From NCBI GenBank assembly GCA_026785785.1, contig JAJAZI010000347.1, positions 1-9,175 of the forward strand: a DNA stretch of 9,175 nucleotides, given 5' to 3'. The position numbers were made by a program, and so were the translations under genes. Each line of letters begins with the position of its first letter. Position 1 is the first letter of the stretch. Shown here one piece after another: positions 1-8,561 of this stretch. A model generated the notes under the pieces. The model saw nothing but the letters and a program-made list of their open reading frames with translations. It was not told the DNA's origin and ran no database searches. This DNA is from Microbacteriaceae bacterium. Lineage in GTDB: Bacteria; Actinomycetota; Actinomycetes; Actinomycetales; Microbacteriaceae.

Positions 1-90
1 CAGGCGCGCCTCCTGCGCCGCCCGAAGCGCGTCGAGGTCCCCGTGACCTGTGAAGTCCAGCTCGTCGTGGAGTACTACGCCGCGCGTTGA
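1..90 (+). CDS. rpsD: 30S ribosomal protein S4, C-terminal fragment
   Basis: This is an open frame from the first base to a TGA at 88-90, giving 29 residues; the start lies upstream of the window. The tail, PKRVEVPVTCEVQLVVEYYAAR in two parts (PKRVEVPVTCE, then VQLVVEYYAAR), follows the S4 C-terminal pattern P-x-R-x-E-x-P ... E-x-L-x-VE-x-Y, as in the Bacillus S4 ending with LIVEFYSR. S4 is a primary 16S rRNA-binding protein of the small subunit and a nucleator of 30S assembly. rpsD lying just upstream of the alaS cluster is known in several actinobacteria, which supports the call. A DUF948 gene often found between rpsD and alaS in that lineage is not seen here. The call rests on a short C-terminus and on context, so it is probable rather than certain. 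Confidence 0.65.
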   Translation, partial: QARLLRRPKRVEVPVTCEVQLVVEYYAAR

Positions 91-119
91 TTCACCGCAC
101 GTCGACTCACCGCACGTCC
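90..119 (+). repeat. Two tandem 15-base units after rpsD
   Basis: ATTCACCGCACGTCG (90-104) is followed directly by ACTCACCGCACGTCC (105-119). They match at 13 of 15 positions and share an exact 12-base core TCACCGCACGTC. The repeat overlaps the last base of the rpsD stop codon and ends just before the terminator-like hairpin. Its function is unknown; it may be simple slippage in the 3' untranslated region. Confidence 0.6.
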
Positions 120-122
120 CTT

Positions 123-152
123 CGGAGCGGGCCCCCTCGGGGGTCCGCTCCG
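123..152 (+). terminator. Terminator-like hairpin after rpsD
   Basis: The arm CGGAGCGG plus GCCCC pairs with the downstream arm GGGG plus TCCGCTCCG, giving about 13 pairs including one G-U (131 with 144), closed by a CTCG tetraloop. It lies about 30 bases past the rpsD stop and before the candidate promoter of the next gene. The following bases (gcagtcgtt) carry only a poor T-run. This makes it a non-canonical intrinsic terminator, of a kind common in high-GC actinobacteria, or a 3'-end stabiliser. Confidence 0.5.
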
Positions 153-158
153 CAGTCG

Positions 159-187
159 TTAAGGGAGCTCCGAACCCGAACTAAGCT
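159..187 (+). promoter_or_regulatory. Candidate promoter for the small membrane protein and alaS operon
   Basis: TAAGCT (182-187) fits the actinobacterial -10 pattern TANNNT. A weak -35-like TTAAGG (159-164) lies 17 bases upstream. Transcription would begin near 194, leaving a leader of about 30 bases to the ATG at 225. The placement between a terminator-like hairpin and a gene with a strong ribosome binding site is what makes it plausible; the -35 match alone is poor. The -10 continues as TAAGCTGG, similar to TAGGCTGG ahead of aroQ. Confidence 0.35.
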
Positions 188-224
188 GGTAGACGGGCAT
201 CATCCGCTCTCCGGAGGAGAAATC

Positions 225-419
225 ATGAAGAACGCACTGTGGCTTATCGTCGGCATCGGTACCGGGTTCCTTGCCGCGCATCAGGTGAACCGCACCGAGG
301 TCGGGCGTGCCTTCTTCGTGGAGCTCGACGCGCGCGTCCAGGAATTCGCCGCCGCCATCGCCTCCGGCTACCGCGTGCGCGAAGCCGAACTCCGCGGCGA
401 ACCCGAGAACGACCGGTAA
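225..419 (+). CDS. Small single-pass membrane protein upstream of alaS, function unknown
   Basis: This encodes 64 residues. I chose the ATG at 225 over the longer upstream reading because a strong Shine-Dalgarno, GGAGGAG (213-219), sits 5 bases before it, and the upstream extension would run through the terminator-like hairpin. Residues about 4-20 (ALWLIVGIGTGFLAAHQ) form one hydrophobic segment with small glycine-rich faces. It is followed by a short amphipathic, charged tail (VGRAFFVELDARVQEFAAAI) that looks helical and ends in a polar, acidic stretch. No catalytic motif is visible. A short membrane protein of this style directly before alaS is a recurring actinobacterial arrangement, so it is probably a conserved family rather than a chance frame. 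It is 60 bases from alaS and likely co-transcribed. I cannot assign a function. Confidence 0.8.
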   Translation: MKNALWLIVGIGTGFLAAHQVNRTEVGRAFFVELDARVQEFAAAIASGYRVREAELRGEPENDR

Positions 420-479
420 CTCCAGCCTTCCACCCCGCGGCGGGTCGCACTCCCGCCTCACCAGCCCTGTTTGGACATC

Positions 480-3134
<2,655 letters not shown>

Positions 3135-3136
3135 TC

Positions 3137-3589
3137 GTGCGCCCAGGAGTGCGGATCGGCGTCGACGTCGGCACGGCGAGGATCGGGGTCGCGAAGAGCG
3201 ACTCCCATGGGATGCTCGCGATGCCCGTCGAGACGGTGCCCCGCGGGGCCGGTGACGTGCGCGCGATCATCGCGCACGCGCTGGAGCTCTCGGCGACCGA
3301 GATCGTCGTCGGCCTTCCGATCGCCCTGAGCGGGGGAGAGACCGCGTCGACGAAGGATGCCCGGGACTTCGCCGCGCTGATCGCCGCCTCGAGCCCCGAC
3401 GCCCCCGTGCGCCTGGTCGACGAGCGCCTCTCGACCGTCTCCGCCCAGCATGCCCTGCGCGCCGCCGGCCGCACCGCGAAGAACTCGCGGAATGTGATCG
3501 ACCAAGTCGCGGCCGTTATAATTCTGCAACATGCCCTCGACTTCGAGCGGGCCAGCGGAACTCCGCCGGGCACCATCGTGGCTCCCTGA
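3137..3589 (+). CDS. ruvX: RuvX/YqgF family Holliday junction resolvase-like nuclease
   Basis: This 150-residue protein is of usual length for the YqgF family, which has an RNase H-like fold. The family is linked to 5' processing of pre-16S rRNA and, by homology, to Holliday-junction resolution; which applies here is not visible. The fold's acidic sites can be seen: GVDVGTARIG with D10, VDERLST (94-100) with D95 and E96, and VIDQVAA with D122. GLPIALSGGE is the conserved mid-domain loop. The start is GTG 3137, with GAGG at 3128-3131, two bases after the alaS stop, so translation is probably coupled. An in-frame GTG at 3149 is less likely because it would remove part of the first strand's lead-in. 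The codons for V-I-I near residues 127-129 are unusually AT-rich (GTT ATA ATT) and coincide with a TATAAT box; see the promoter entry. Confidence 0.95.
   Translation: MRPGVRIGVDVGTARIGVAKSDSHGMLAMPVETVPRGAGDVRAIIAHALELSATEIVVGLPIALSGGETASTKDARDFAALIAASSPDAPVRLVDERLSTVSAQHALRAAGRTAKNSRNVIDQVAAVIILQHALDFERASGTPPGTIVAP
3494..3522 (+). promoter_or_regulatory. Candidate internal promoter within ruvX, driving mltG and downstream aro genes
   Basis: A perfect -10 consensus TATAAT lies at 3517-3522, with GTGATC (3494-3499, 3 of 6 to TTGACA) exactly 17 bases upstream. The element is inside the ruvX frame and is encoded by GTT ATA ATT. The ATA is the only in-frame isoleucine ATA I found in the window's genes. 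Transcription would begin near 3529-3531, about 70 bases before mltG. The rare-codon cluster in an otherwise GC-rich gene suggests selection on the DNA rather than the protein. Confidence 0.5.
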
Positions 3590-3600
3590 CGCAAGGACGT

Positions 3601-4806
3601 ATGACCGTGTCGAATGACCCGAGCTGGGACGACCTGTTGGCGTCGCAACCCGCCGCCACCGACACCCGCCACAACGGGGTCGGTCATCACGCGAGCTCGG
3701 CGCCCGACCAGGCGCCGCGCACACGGCGGCGCCGCCGTCGCACTGTGCTCGTGATCGCTCTTCTCCTCGTCGGCGCGCTCGGCATCGGCGCTGCCGGCAT
3801 CTTCTTCACCTTCGAGGACCGCATCCGCAGCGTCCTCGGCTGGGAGGGACCGATCGACTACGAGGGTGAGGGAACCGGCGAGGTCCTCGTCACCATCACC
3901 GACGGCCAGGTCGGCGGCGACATCGCTACCCTGCTCACCGAGCAGGACGTCGTCATGACCTACAACGCGTTCTACTCCCTCTTGCTGCAGAATCCCGAGG
4001 TCACCTTCCAGCCCGGCAATTACGCACTCCGAACGCAGATGAGCGCGCAGGCAGCCCTCGACGCGCTCCAGAACCCGGCGAACCGGGTGGACCTGTTGAT
4101 CGGGTTCAACGAGGGGCTGAGCATCGATCAGGTGTTCGAGTCGCTGAGCGAATCCTCCGGCATCCCGCTCGCCGAGCTCGAGGCCGCCGCGGCCGACCCG
4201 ACCGTGTACGGCGTCGGCTCCGAGGCGCCCAGTCTCGAGGGGTACCTGTTCCCGGCCCGCTACACGCTCGACCCGAGCGTCGACGCAGCCACCATCCTGC
4301 AGACGCTCGTCAACCGCACCTTCGAGTCCCTCGACGCGGCGGGCGTCGCCCCCGAGGACCGGCACCGGGTGCTCACCGTCGCCGCACTCATCCAGCGCGA
4401 GGCCGGGGGCAACCCCGAGGACTTCTACAAGGTGTCCCGGGTGATCCAGAACCGCCTCGACACCGGCATGCCGCTCCAGATGGACTCCACCGCACACTAC
4501 GGCTACGCGTGGCGCTACGGCGAGCGGCTCGACCAGTCCGTCTTCAGTACCCAGGCCGAGCTCGACGACGACAACGAGTACAACACCTACCAGATCCAGG
4601 GTCTGCCGCTCGGCCCGATCGGCGCCGCCGGCGACCTTGCGATCGACGCCGCGGTGAAACCCGCCGATGGCCCCTGGCTGTTCTTCGTGACGGTGAACCT
4701 TGACACCGGCGAGACCGCGTTCACGACCACGGGCGAGGAGCACAACGCGGCGGTGCGCCGCCTGCAGGCCTGGTGCGAGGAGACGAAGAGCCCGAACTGT
4801 GCCTGA
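3601..4806 (+). CDS. mltG: Endolytic transglycosylase MltG (YceG-like)
   Basis: This 401-residue inner-membrane enzyme cleaves nascent glycan strands and is thought to terminate peptidoglycan chain elongation. A cytoplasmic N-terminus of about 40 residues ends in a block of arginines (40-47). It is followed by one membrane helix (about 49-68), a LysM-like segment (about 95-165) and the YceG catalytic domain. Family landmarks are LEGYLFPARY (from residue 212), LIQREAGG with the candidate catalytic glutamate E267, NRLDTGMPLQMDSTAHYGY, and YNTYQIQGLPLGPI (from 327). The start is uncertain: ATG 3601 has AAGGA only 3 bases before it, while the in-frame GTG 3607 (two codons later) has the same AAGGA at a better 9-base spacing. 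It lies 11 bases after ruvX and overlaps aroE by 8 bases at its end. A TATAAT box about 80 bases upstream may drive it. Confidence 0.95.
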   Translation: MTVSNDPSWDDLLASQPAATDTRHNGVGHHASSAPDQAPRTRRRRRRTVLVIALLLVGALGIGAAGIFFTFEDRIRSVLGWEGPIDYEGEGTGEVLVTITDGQVGGDIATLLTEQDVVMTYNAFYSLLLQNPEVTFQPGNYALRTQMSAQAALDALQNPANRVDLLIGFNEGLSIDQVFESLSESSGIPLAELEAAAADPTVYGVGSEAPSLEGYLFPARYTLDPSVDAATILQTLVNRTFESLDAAGVAPEDRHRVLTVAALIQREAGGNPEDFYKVSRVIQNRLDTGMPLQMDSTAHYGYAWRYGERLDQSVFSTQAELDDDNEYNTYQIQGLPLGPIGAAGDLAIDAAVKPADGPWLFFVTVNLDTGETAFTTTGEEHNAAVRRLQAWCEETKSPNCA

Positions 4807-5656
4807 CGCGCGGCAGAGGAGCCTCGCCGTTCTGGGCAGCCCGATCGCGCACTCGAAGTCGCCGCTGCTGCACCGCGCCGCGTACCACGCTCTCGGCCTG
4901 CACTGGAGCTACGCCGCCGCCGATGTGACCGGGGAGACGCTGCCCGGCTTCGTCCGCGGCCTCGGCGCCGAGTGGCGCGGGCTCTCGCTCACGATGCCGC
5001 TCAAGCGCGACGTGCTTCCCCTGCTGAGCTGGCGGGACGAACTCGTCGACCTCACCGGCGGGGCGAACACCGTGCTCATCACCGACCACGGTCTCGCCGG
5101 ATTCAACACCGACGTGTACGGCGTAGTTGAGGCGCTGCGCGGCAGCGGGGTGGTCAGGGTGGATGCCGTGCAGCTCATCGGGGCCGGCGCGACCGCGGCA
5201 TCCGTGCTCGTCGCGGTGGCATCCCTCGGCGCACGGGATGTGCGGGTCACGGCCCGGTCGCCGGAGAAGGCGACCGGGCTGCTCGAGCTCGCGGAGAGCC
5301 TGGGCATCTCGGCGACCGCGACCGGCCTCGCCGGGGGGCGTGGCGGGGACTTCGTCGCCGACCTCGTCGTGAGCACCCTGCCGGGCGGCACCGAGGTCGA
5401 CGTTCGCCTGCCCGCCGAGGTCCTCTCGGGCGGAACGCTCCTCGACGTCGCCTACGACCCCTGGCCGACGCCCCTCGCGGCGCGGTTCCTCACAGCGGGC
5501 GGCCGCGTGATCTCGGGGCTCGAGATGCTCGTGAACCAGGCGCTCGCGCAGGTTCGGATCTTCGTCACGGGCAGCCCGCAGACGCCGGTCAACGATGAGG
5601 CCCGCGTGCTCCAGGCAATGCGGGCGAGCATCGGCCTTGCGCCCTCACCCAGCTGA
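4799..5656 (+). CDS. aroE: Shikimate dehydrogenase (NADP+)
   Basis: This 285-residue enzyme reduces 3-dehydroshikimate to shikimate, step 4 of the chorismate pathway. The substrate side shows GSPIAHSKSP with S19 and S21, the catalytic lysine K69 in LTMPLK, N90 in GGANTVL and D105 in FNTDVYG. The Rossmann part has GAGATA (a variant of GAGGA) and then TARSPEKA, where the arginine fits NADP preference. The tail has DVAYDPWPTPL and GLEMLVNQA, both family hallmarks. The start is GTG 4799. It overlaps the mltG stop (GTGCCTGA, 8 bases), so translation is probably coupled; GAAGAG (4785-4790) is a weak ribosome site. A longer in-frame reading from 4700 would overlap mltG heavily and adds only arginine-rich shadow sequence. 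A quinate/shikimate dehydrogenase paralogue is possible in principle, but the position among aro genes favours the biosynthetic enzyme. Confidence 0.95.
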   Translation: MPDARQRSLAVLGSPIAHSKSPLLHRAAYHALGLHWSYAAADVTGETLPGFVRGLGAEWRGLSLTMPLKRDVLPLLSWRDELVDLTGGANTVLITDHGLAGFNTDVYGVVEALRGSGVVRVDAVQLIGAGATAASVLVAVASLGARDVRVTARSPEKATGLLELAESLGISATATGLAGGRGGDFVADLVVSTLPGGTEVDVRLPAEVLSGGTLLDVAYDPWPTPLAARFLTAGGRVISGLEMLVNQALAQVRIFVTGSPQTPVNDEARVLQAMRASIGLAPSPS

Positions 5657-5664
5657 CCGTCCGG

Positions 5665-5684
5665 CCTCCGCTCCTGTGGGAGGA
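5665..5684 (+). promoter_or_regulatory. aroC ribosome binding site with an upstream complementary CCTCC
   Basis: The aroC Shine-Dalgarno is GGGAGGA (5678-5684), 8 bases before ATG 5693. CCTCC (5665-5669) lies just upstream and is complementary to GGAGG (5679-5683). An alternative short hairpin is CTCC-tgtg-GGAG (5671-5682). Either pairing would cover the site when no ribosome is near. Ribosomes finishing aroE (stop at 5654-5656) would be close enough to disturb it, so coupling is possible. The pairs are visible; the regulation is inference. Confidence 0.4.
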
Positions 5685-5692
5685 TTCTTTAC

Positions 5693-6907
5693 ATGCTTCG
5701 ATGGTTGACCGCAGGCGAATCCCACGGCCCGGAATTGGTGGCGATCCTTGAGGGTCTCCCCGCCGGAGTCCCCATTTCGATCGACGGGATCCGCGCCGAT
5801 CTCGCCCGGCGCAAGCTCGGCTACGGGCGCGGCGCCCGCATGAAGTTCGAGGAGGACCAGCTCGACATCTCGGGCGGCATTCGCTTCGGGCTGAGCATGG
5901 GCAGCCCGATCGCCCTGCGCATCGGCAACACCGAGTGGCCACGCTGGGTGGACGTGATGAGCGCGTCGCCGGTCGACGTCGACACGCTTCCGAAGGGGCG
6001 CGGCGCCGCCCTCACCCGCCCGCGTCCCGGGCACGCCGACCTCGTCGGCATGCAGAAGTACGACTTCGCCGAGGCGCGCAACGTGCTCGAGCGGGCCAGT
6101 GCGCGGGAGACCGCCGCGCGGGTCGCCCTCGGCGCCGTCGCCCGTGCGTTCCTCAGCGGGCTCGGCATCGAGCTCGTGAGCCACACCCTCGCCATCGGGC
6201 CCGTGCGGGTGCCGGAGAACAGCCCGCTGCCGGGCCCCGGTGACGTCGCCGCGCTCGACGCCGACCCGCTGCGCTGCTTCCACCCGGAGACCTCAGCGCG
6301 CATGGTCGCCGAGGTCGACACGGCTCACGGGGACGGCGACACGCTCGGCGGCGTCGTCGAGGTTCTCGCCTACGGCCTCCCGCCCGGACTCGGCTCCTAC
6401 ACGCACTGGGACCGGCGCCTCGACTCGCGGCTCGCAGGCGCGCTCATGGGCATCCAGGCCATCAAGGGGGTCGAGGTCGGCGACGGCTTCCTCACGACCA
6501 CGAGGCGCGGCTCGGTCGCCCATGACGAACTCGTGCAGACGGAGACGGGGATCACGCGGCTCAGCGATCGCGCCGGCGGCACCGAGGGCGGAATGAGCAC
6601 CGGCACGGTGCTGCGGGTGAGCGCCGGGATGAAGCCCATCGCCACGGTTCCGCACGCGCTGCGCACCGTCGACGTCGCCACCGGCGGCGCGGCAGAGGCG
6701 CACCACCAGCGCTCCGACGTGTGCGCCGTCCCGGCATCCGGCGTCGTCGCGGAGGCGATGGTCGCGCTCGTGCTCGCGGACTCCGTCATCGAGAAGTTCG
6801 GAGGGGACTCGCTCGGCGAGACCCGCCGCAACCTCGACTCCTACCTCGCCGCCATCCCGACGACACTGGCGACGTCGGGCTCAAGCGACCCGACGGCCAC
6901 AGCGTAG
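5693..6907 (+). CDS. aroC: Chorismate synthase
   Basis: This 404-residue cytoplasmic enzyme converts EPSP to chorismate, the last step of the pathway, using reduced FMN that is not consumed. The N-terminus [18 protein letters not shown] contains signature 1 with H11. [12 protein letters not shown] carries the second conserved histidine (H114), followed by [13 protein letters not shown] with SARET at 136-140. The C-terminal motif [14 protein letters not shown] contains D342 of the RSD signature. [19 protein letters not shown] and [10 protein letters not shown] are further family blocks. The length is typical of actinobacterial forms and somewhat longer than the roughly 360 residues of E. coli. 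The start is ATG 5693, behind a strong GGGAGGA. It lies 36 bases after aroE and 12 before aroK. The last dozen residues are low-complexity (A, T, S, P) and not part of the fold. All signature residues are present. Confidence 0.98.
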   Translation: MLRWLTAGESHGPELVAILEGLPAGVPISIDGIRADLARRKLGYGRGARMKFEEDQLDISGGIRFGLSMGSPIALRIGNTEWPRWVDVMSASPVDVDTLPKGRGAALTRPRPGHADLVGMQKYDFAEARNVLERASARETAARVALGAVARAFLSGLGIELVSHTLAIGPVRVPENSPLPGPGDVAALDADPLRCFHPETSARMVAEVDTAHGDGDTLGGVVEVLAYGLPPGLGSYTHWDRRLDSRLAGALMGIQAIKGVEVGDGFLTTTRRGSVAHDELVQTETGITRLSDRAGGTEGGMSTGTVLRVSAGMKPIATVPHALRTVDVATGGAAEAHHQRSDVCAVPASGVVAEAMVALVLADSVIEKFGGDSLGETRRNLDSYLAAIPTTLATSGSSDPTATA

Positions 6908-6919
6908 CGGGCACGGGTC

Positions 6920-7441
6920 GTGACCAGCGAGCAGCCCTACGTCGTCATGATCGGCGCGCCCGGCGCGGGCAAGTCCCGCGCCGGCAAGCGCGTCGCCCGC
7001 CTGCTCAAGGTGCCGTTCGTCGACACCGACCGGCGCATCGTGCTCCGCCACGGGCCGATCGCGCAGGTCTTCGCGACCCGCGGCGAGGAGTACTTCCGCA
7101 TGATCGAGCGCATCGAGGTCACCCGTGCGCTGAAGGAGCGGGCGGTCGTCGCCCTCGGCGGAGGCGCGGTGCTCGACCCCGAGACCCAGCGCGAGCTCGA
7201 GAGCCTGCCGATCGCCCTCATGACTGTGAGCGCCGAGGCCGTCGCTGGTCGCATCGGCGACAAGCGGCCTCTGCTGCGCGACGGGGGAGTCGAGGCGTGG
7301 GAGAACCTCGTTGCCGCGCGCCGCTCCACCTACGAACGACTCGCGACCCGCACCTGGGACAGCTCCAACCGGCCGATCGACGCCATCGCGCAGGAGATCG
7401 CCGACTGGCTGACCTCCGGCGCGAGGCCAGAACCAGAATAG
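6920..7441 (+). CDS. aroK: Shikimate kinase
   Basis: This 173-residue P-loop kinase phosphorylates shikimate at the 3-hydroxyl with ATP, step 5 of the pathway. The Walker A loop is GAPGAGKS with K18 and S19. The shikimate site shows VDTD with D35 and D37, GEEYFR with R60, and the GGG motif at 80-82. The lid region has RPLL with R116, and ARRSTYERLA carries the adenine-side arginine. Two local departures from the classical pattern are visible: a proline rather than methionine in the P-loop, and arginine after GKS where threonine is usual (GKST); the usual IE after the DxD loop reads IV. The catalytic residues remain, so activity is expected. The start is GTG 6920, 12 bases past aroC with no clear Shine-Dalgarno, suggesting re-initiation. 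The stop is 8 bases before aroB. Confidence 0.93.
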   Translation: MTSEQPYVVMIGAPGAGKSRAGKRVARLLKVPFVDTDRRIVLRHGPIAQVFATRGEEYFRMIERIEVTRALKERAVVALGGGAVLDPETQRELESLPIALMTVSAEAVAGRIGDKRPLLRDGGVEAWENLVAARRSTYERLATRTWDSSNRPIDAIAQEIADWLTSGARPEPE

Positions 7442-7449
7442 GAACAGCA

Positions 7450-8526
7450 ATGAGCAACAGCACCACCATCGCCGTCACCGGCACCAACCCGTACGACGTC
7501 GTGATCGGGCGGAACATCCTGCACACTGTCGCTGAACAGCTCGGCCCCGACGTCAACAAAGTGCTCATCGTGCACCCCGCGACGCTCACGGCCCGCGCCG
7601 CCGAGCTGCGGGAGAGCCTGCTCGGGCAGTACGAGGTGCTCCTGGCCGAGATTCCGGATGCCGAGACGGGCAAGCGCGTCGAGGTCGCCGCGTTCTGCTG
7701 GGGTGTGCTGGGCAAGGCCGACTTCACCCGCACCGACGCCGTGATCGGCTTCGGCGGCGGTTCGGTCACCGACCTCGCCGGGTTCGTCGCCGCGACCTGG
7801 CTGCGCGGGGTGAAGCTCGTGCAGGTTCCGACGACGCTGCTCGGCATGGTCGATGCGGCGATCGGGGGCAAGACCGGCATCAACACGGCCGAGGGCAAGA
7901 ACCTCGTCGGGGCGTTCTACGCTCCCGCCGGTGTGGTCATCGACCTCGATGTGCTGCAGGGACTGAACCAGATGGAGATCCTCGCCGGGTTCGGCGAGGT
8001 CGTGAAGTGCGGCTTCATCGCCGAGCCGGAGATCCTCGACATCATCGAGGCCGACGTCGCCACCGCAACAGACTCGACGAGTCCGCAGTTCCGCCGCCTC
8101 GTCGAACTCTCGGTCGGCCTCAAGGCGCGCGTCGTGAGCGAGGACTTTACGGAGGCCGGGCTCCGCGAAATCCTCAACTACGGGCACACGCTCGGGCACG
8201 CGGTCGAGTACGCCGAGCGCTTCCAGTGGCGGCACGGCGCGGCCGTCGCCGTCGGCATGGTCTACGCCGCCGAGCTCGCCCGGCTCACCGGCCGGCTCGG
8301 CGACGGCGTCGTCGACCGGCACCGCAGCATCCTGAGCTCTCTGCAGCTTCCGATCGACTACCCGCTGGGCCGCTGGACCACCCTGCTCGCCGCGATGAAG
8401 CGCGACAAGAAGGCCCGCGGCGCGATGCTGCGGTTCATCGTGCTCGACGACATCGCCAAGCCGACGGTGCTCGCCGGGCCCGACGAGAGCCTGCTCTTCG
8501 CCGCGTACCAGGAGATCGGCGTCTAG
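7450..8526 (+). CDS. aroB: 3-dehydroquinate synthase
   Basis: This 358-residue, NAD- and divalent-metal-dependent enzyme turns DAHP into 3-dehydroquinate, step 2 of the pathway. NAD-binding blocks are GFGGGSVTDLAGFVA and VPTTLLGMVDAAIGGKTGIN. The metal ligands expected for the family are E183 in GFGEVVK, H246 in YGHTLGH and H262 in RHGAAVAVGM, with H250 alongside. The spacing of these sites fits known AroB proteins. HGAAVAVGM has alanine where many families have HGEAV; I believe this is common in actinobacteria but could not check. MKRDKKARG near the C-terminus is a conserved basic stretch. The start is ATG 7450 with AGGAA (7440-7444) overlapping the aroK stop. A longer in-frame reading from 6721 merely runs through aroC and aroK in another frame. 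The gene ends 35 bases before aroQ. Confidence 0.97.
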   Translation: MSNSTTIAVTGTNPYDVVIGRNILHTVAEQLGPDVNKVLIVHPATLTARAAELRESLLGQYEVLLAEIPDAETGKRVEVAAFCWGVLGKADFTRTDAVIGFGGGSVTDLAGFVAATWLRGVKLVQVPTTLLGMVDAAIGGKTGINTAEGKNLVGAFYAPAGVVIDLDVLQGLNQMEILAGFGEVVKCGFIAEPEILDIIEADVATATDSTSPQFRRLVELSVGLKARVVSEDFTEAGLREILNYGHTLGHAVEYAERFQWRHGAAVAVGMVYAAELARLTGRLGDGVVDRHRSILSSLQLPIDYPLGRWTTLLAAMKRDKKARGAMLRFIVLDDIAKPTVLAGPDESLLFAAYQEIGV

Positions 8527-8528
8527 CA

Positions 8529-8555
8529 GGGGTGACGACCCCGCGCCGATAGGCT
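8529..8555 (+). promoter_or_regulatory. Possible hairpin and leaderless promoter ahead of aroQ
   Basis: GGGGT (8529-8533) pairs with ACCCC (8538-8542) around a GACG loop, giving a small 5-pair hairpin just after the aroB stop. TAGGCT (8550-8555) then fits the actinobacterial -10 pattern TANNNT and ends only 6 bases before the aroQ ATG at 8562. Transcription would start at or beside the A of the ATG, and no Shine-Dalgarno precedes it. No good -35 is visible at 16-18 bases. A separate leaderless aroQ transcript is therefore plausible but unproven; read-through from aroB could also serve. Confidence 0.4.
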
Positions 8556-8561
8556 GGGCGG

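Noticed and set aside
164..171. Palindrome GGAGCTCC between the candidate -35 and -10 boxes
   Set aside because: It is only 8 bases and the same composition recurs; it could be an operator half but nothing else supports it.
471..479. TTG start for alaS three codons upstream
   Set aside because: It gains no ribosome site and the MQTAEI start at 480 matches the family.
420..479. T-box or alanine-responsive leader before alaS
   Set aside because: The gap is only 60 bases, with no specifier stem, no T-box sequence and no terminator/antiterminator pair.
4700..4798. N-terminal extension of aroE into mltG
   Set aside because: It would add 33 residues of arginine-rich shadow; GTG 4799 gives the normal AroE N-terminus before GSPIAHSKSP.
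6721..7449. N-terminal extension of aroB through aroC and aroK
   Set aside because: The added part is arginine-rich out-of-frame reading; ATG 7450 has a ribosome site and gives the normal AroB length.
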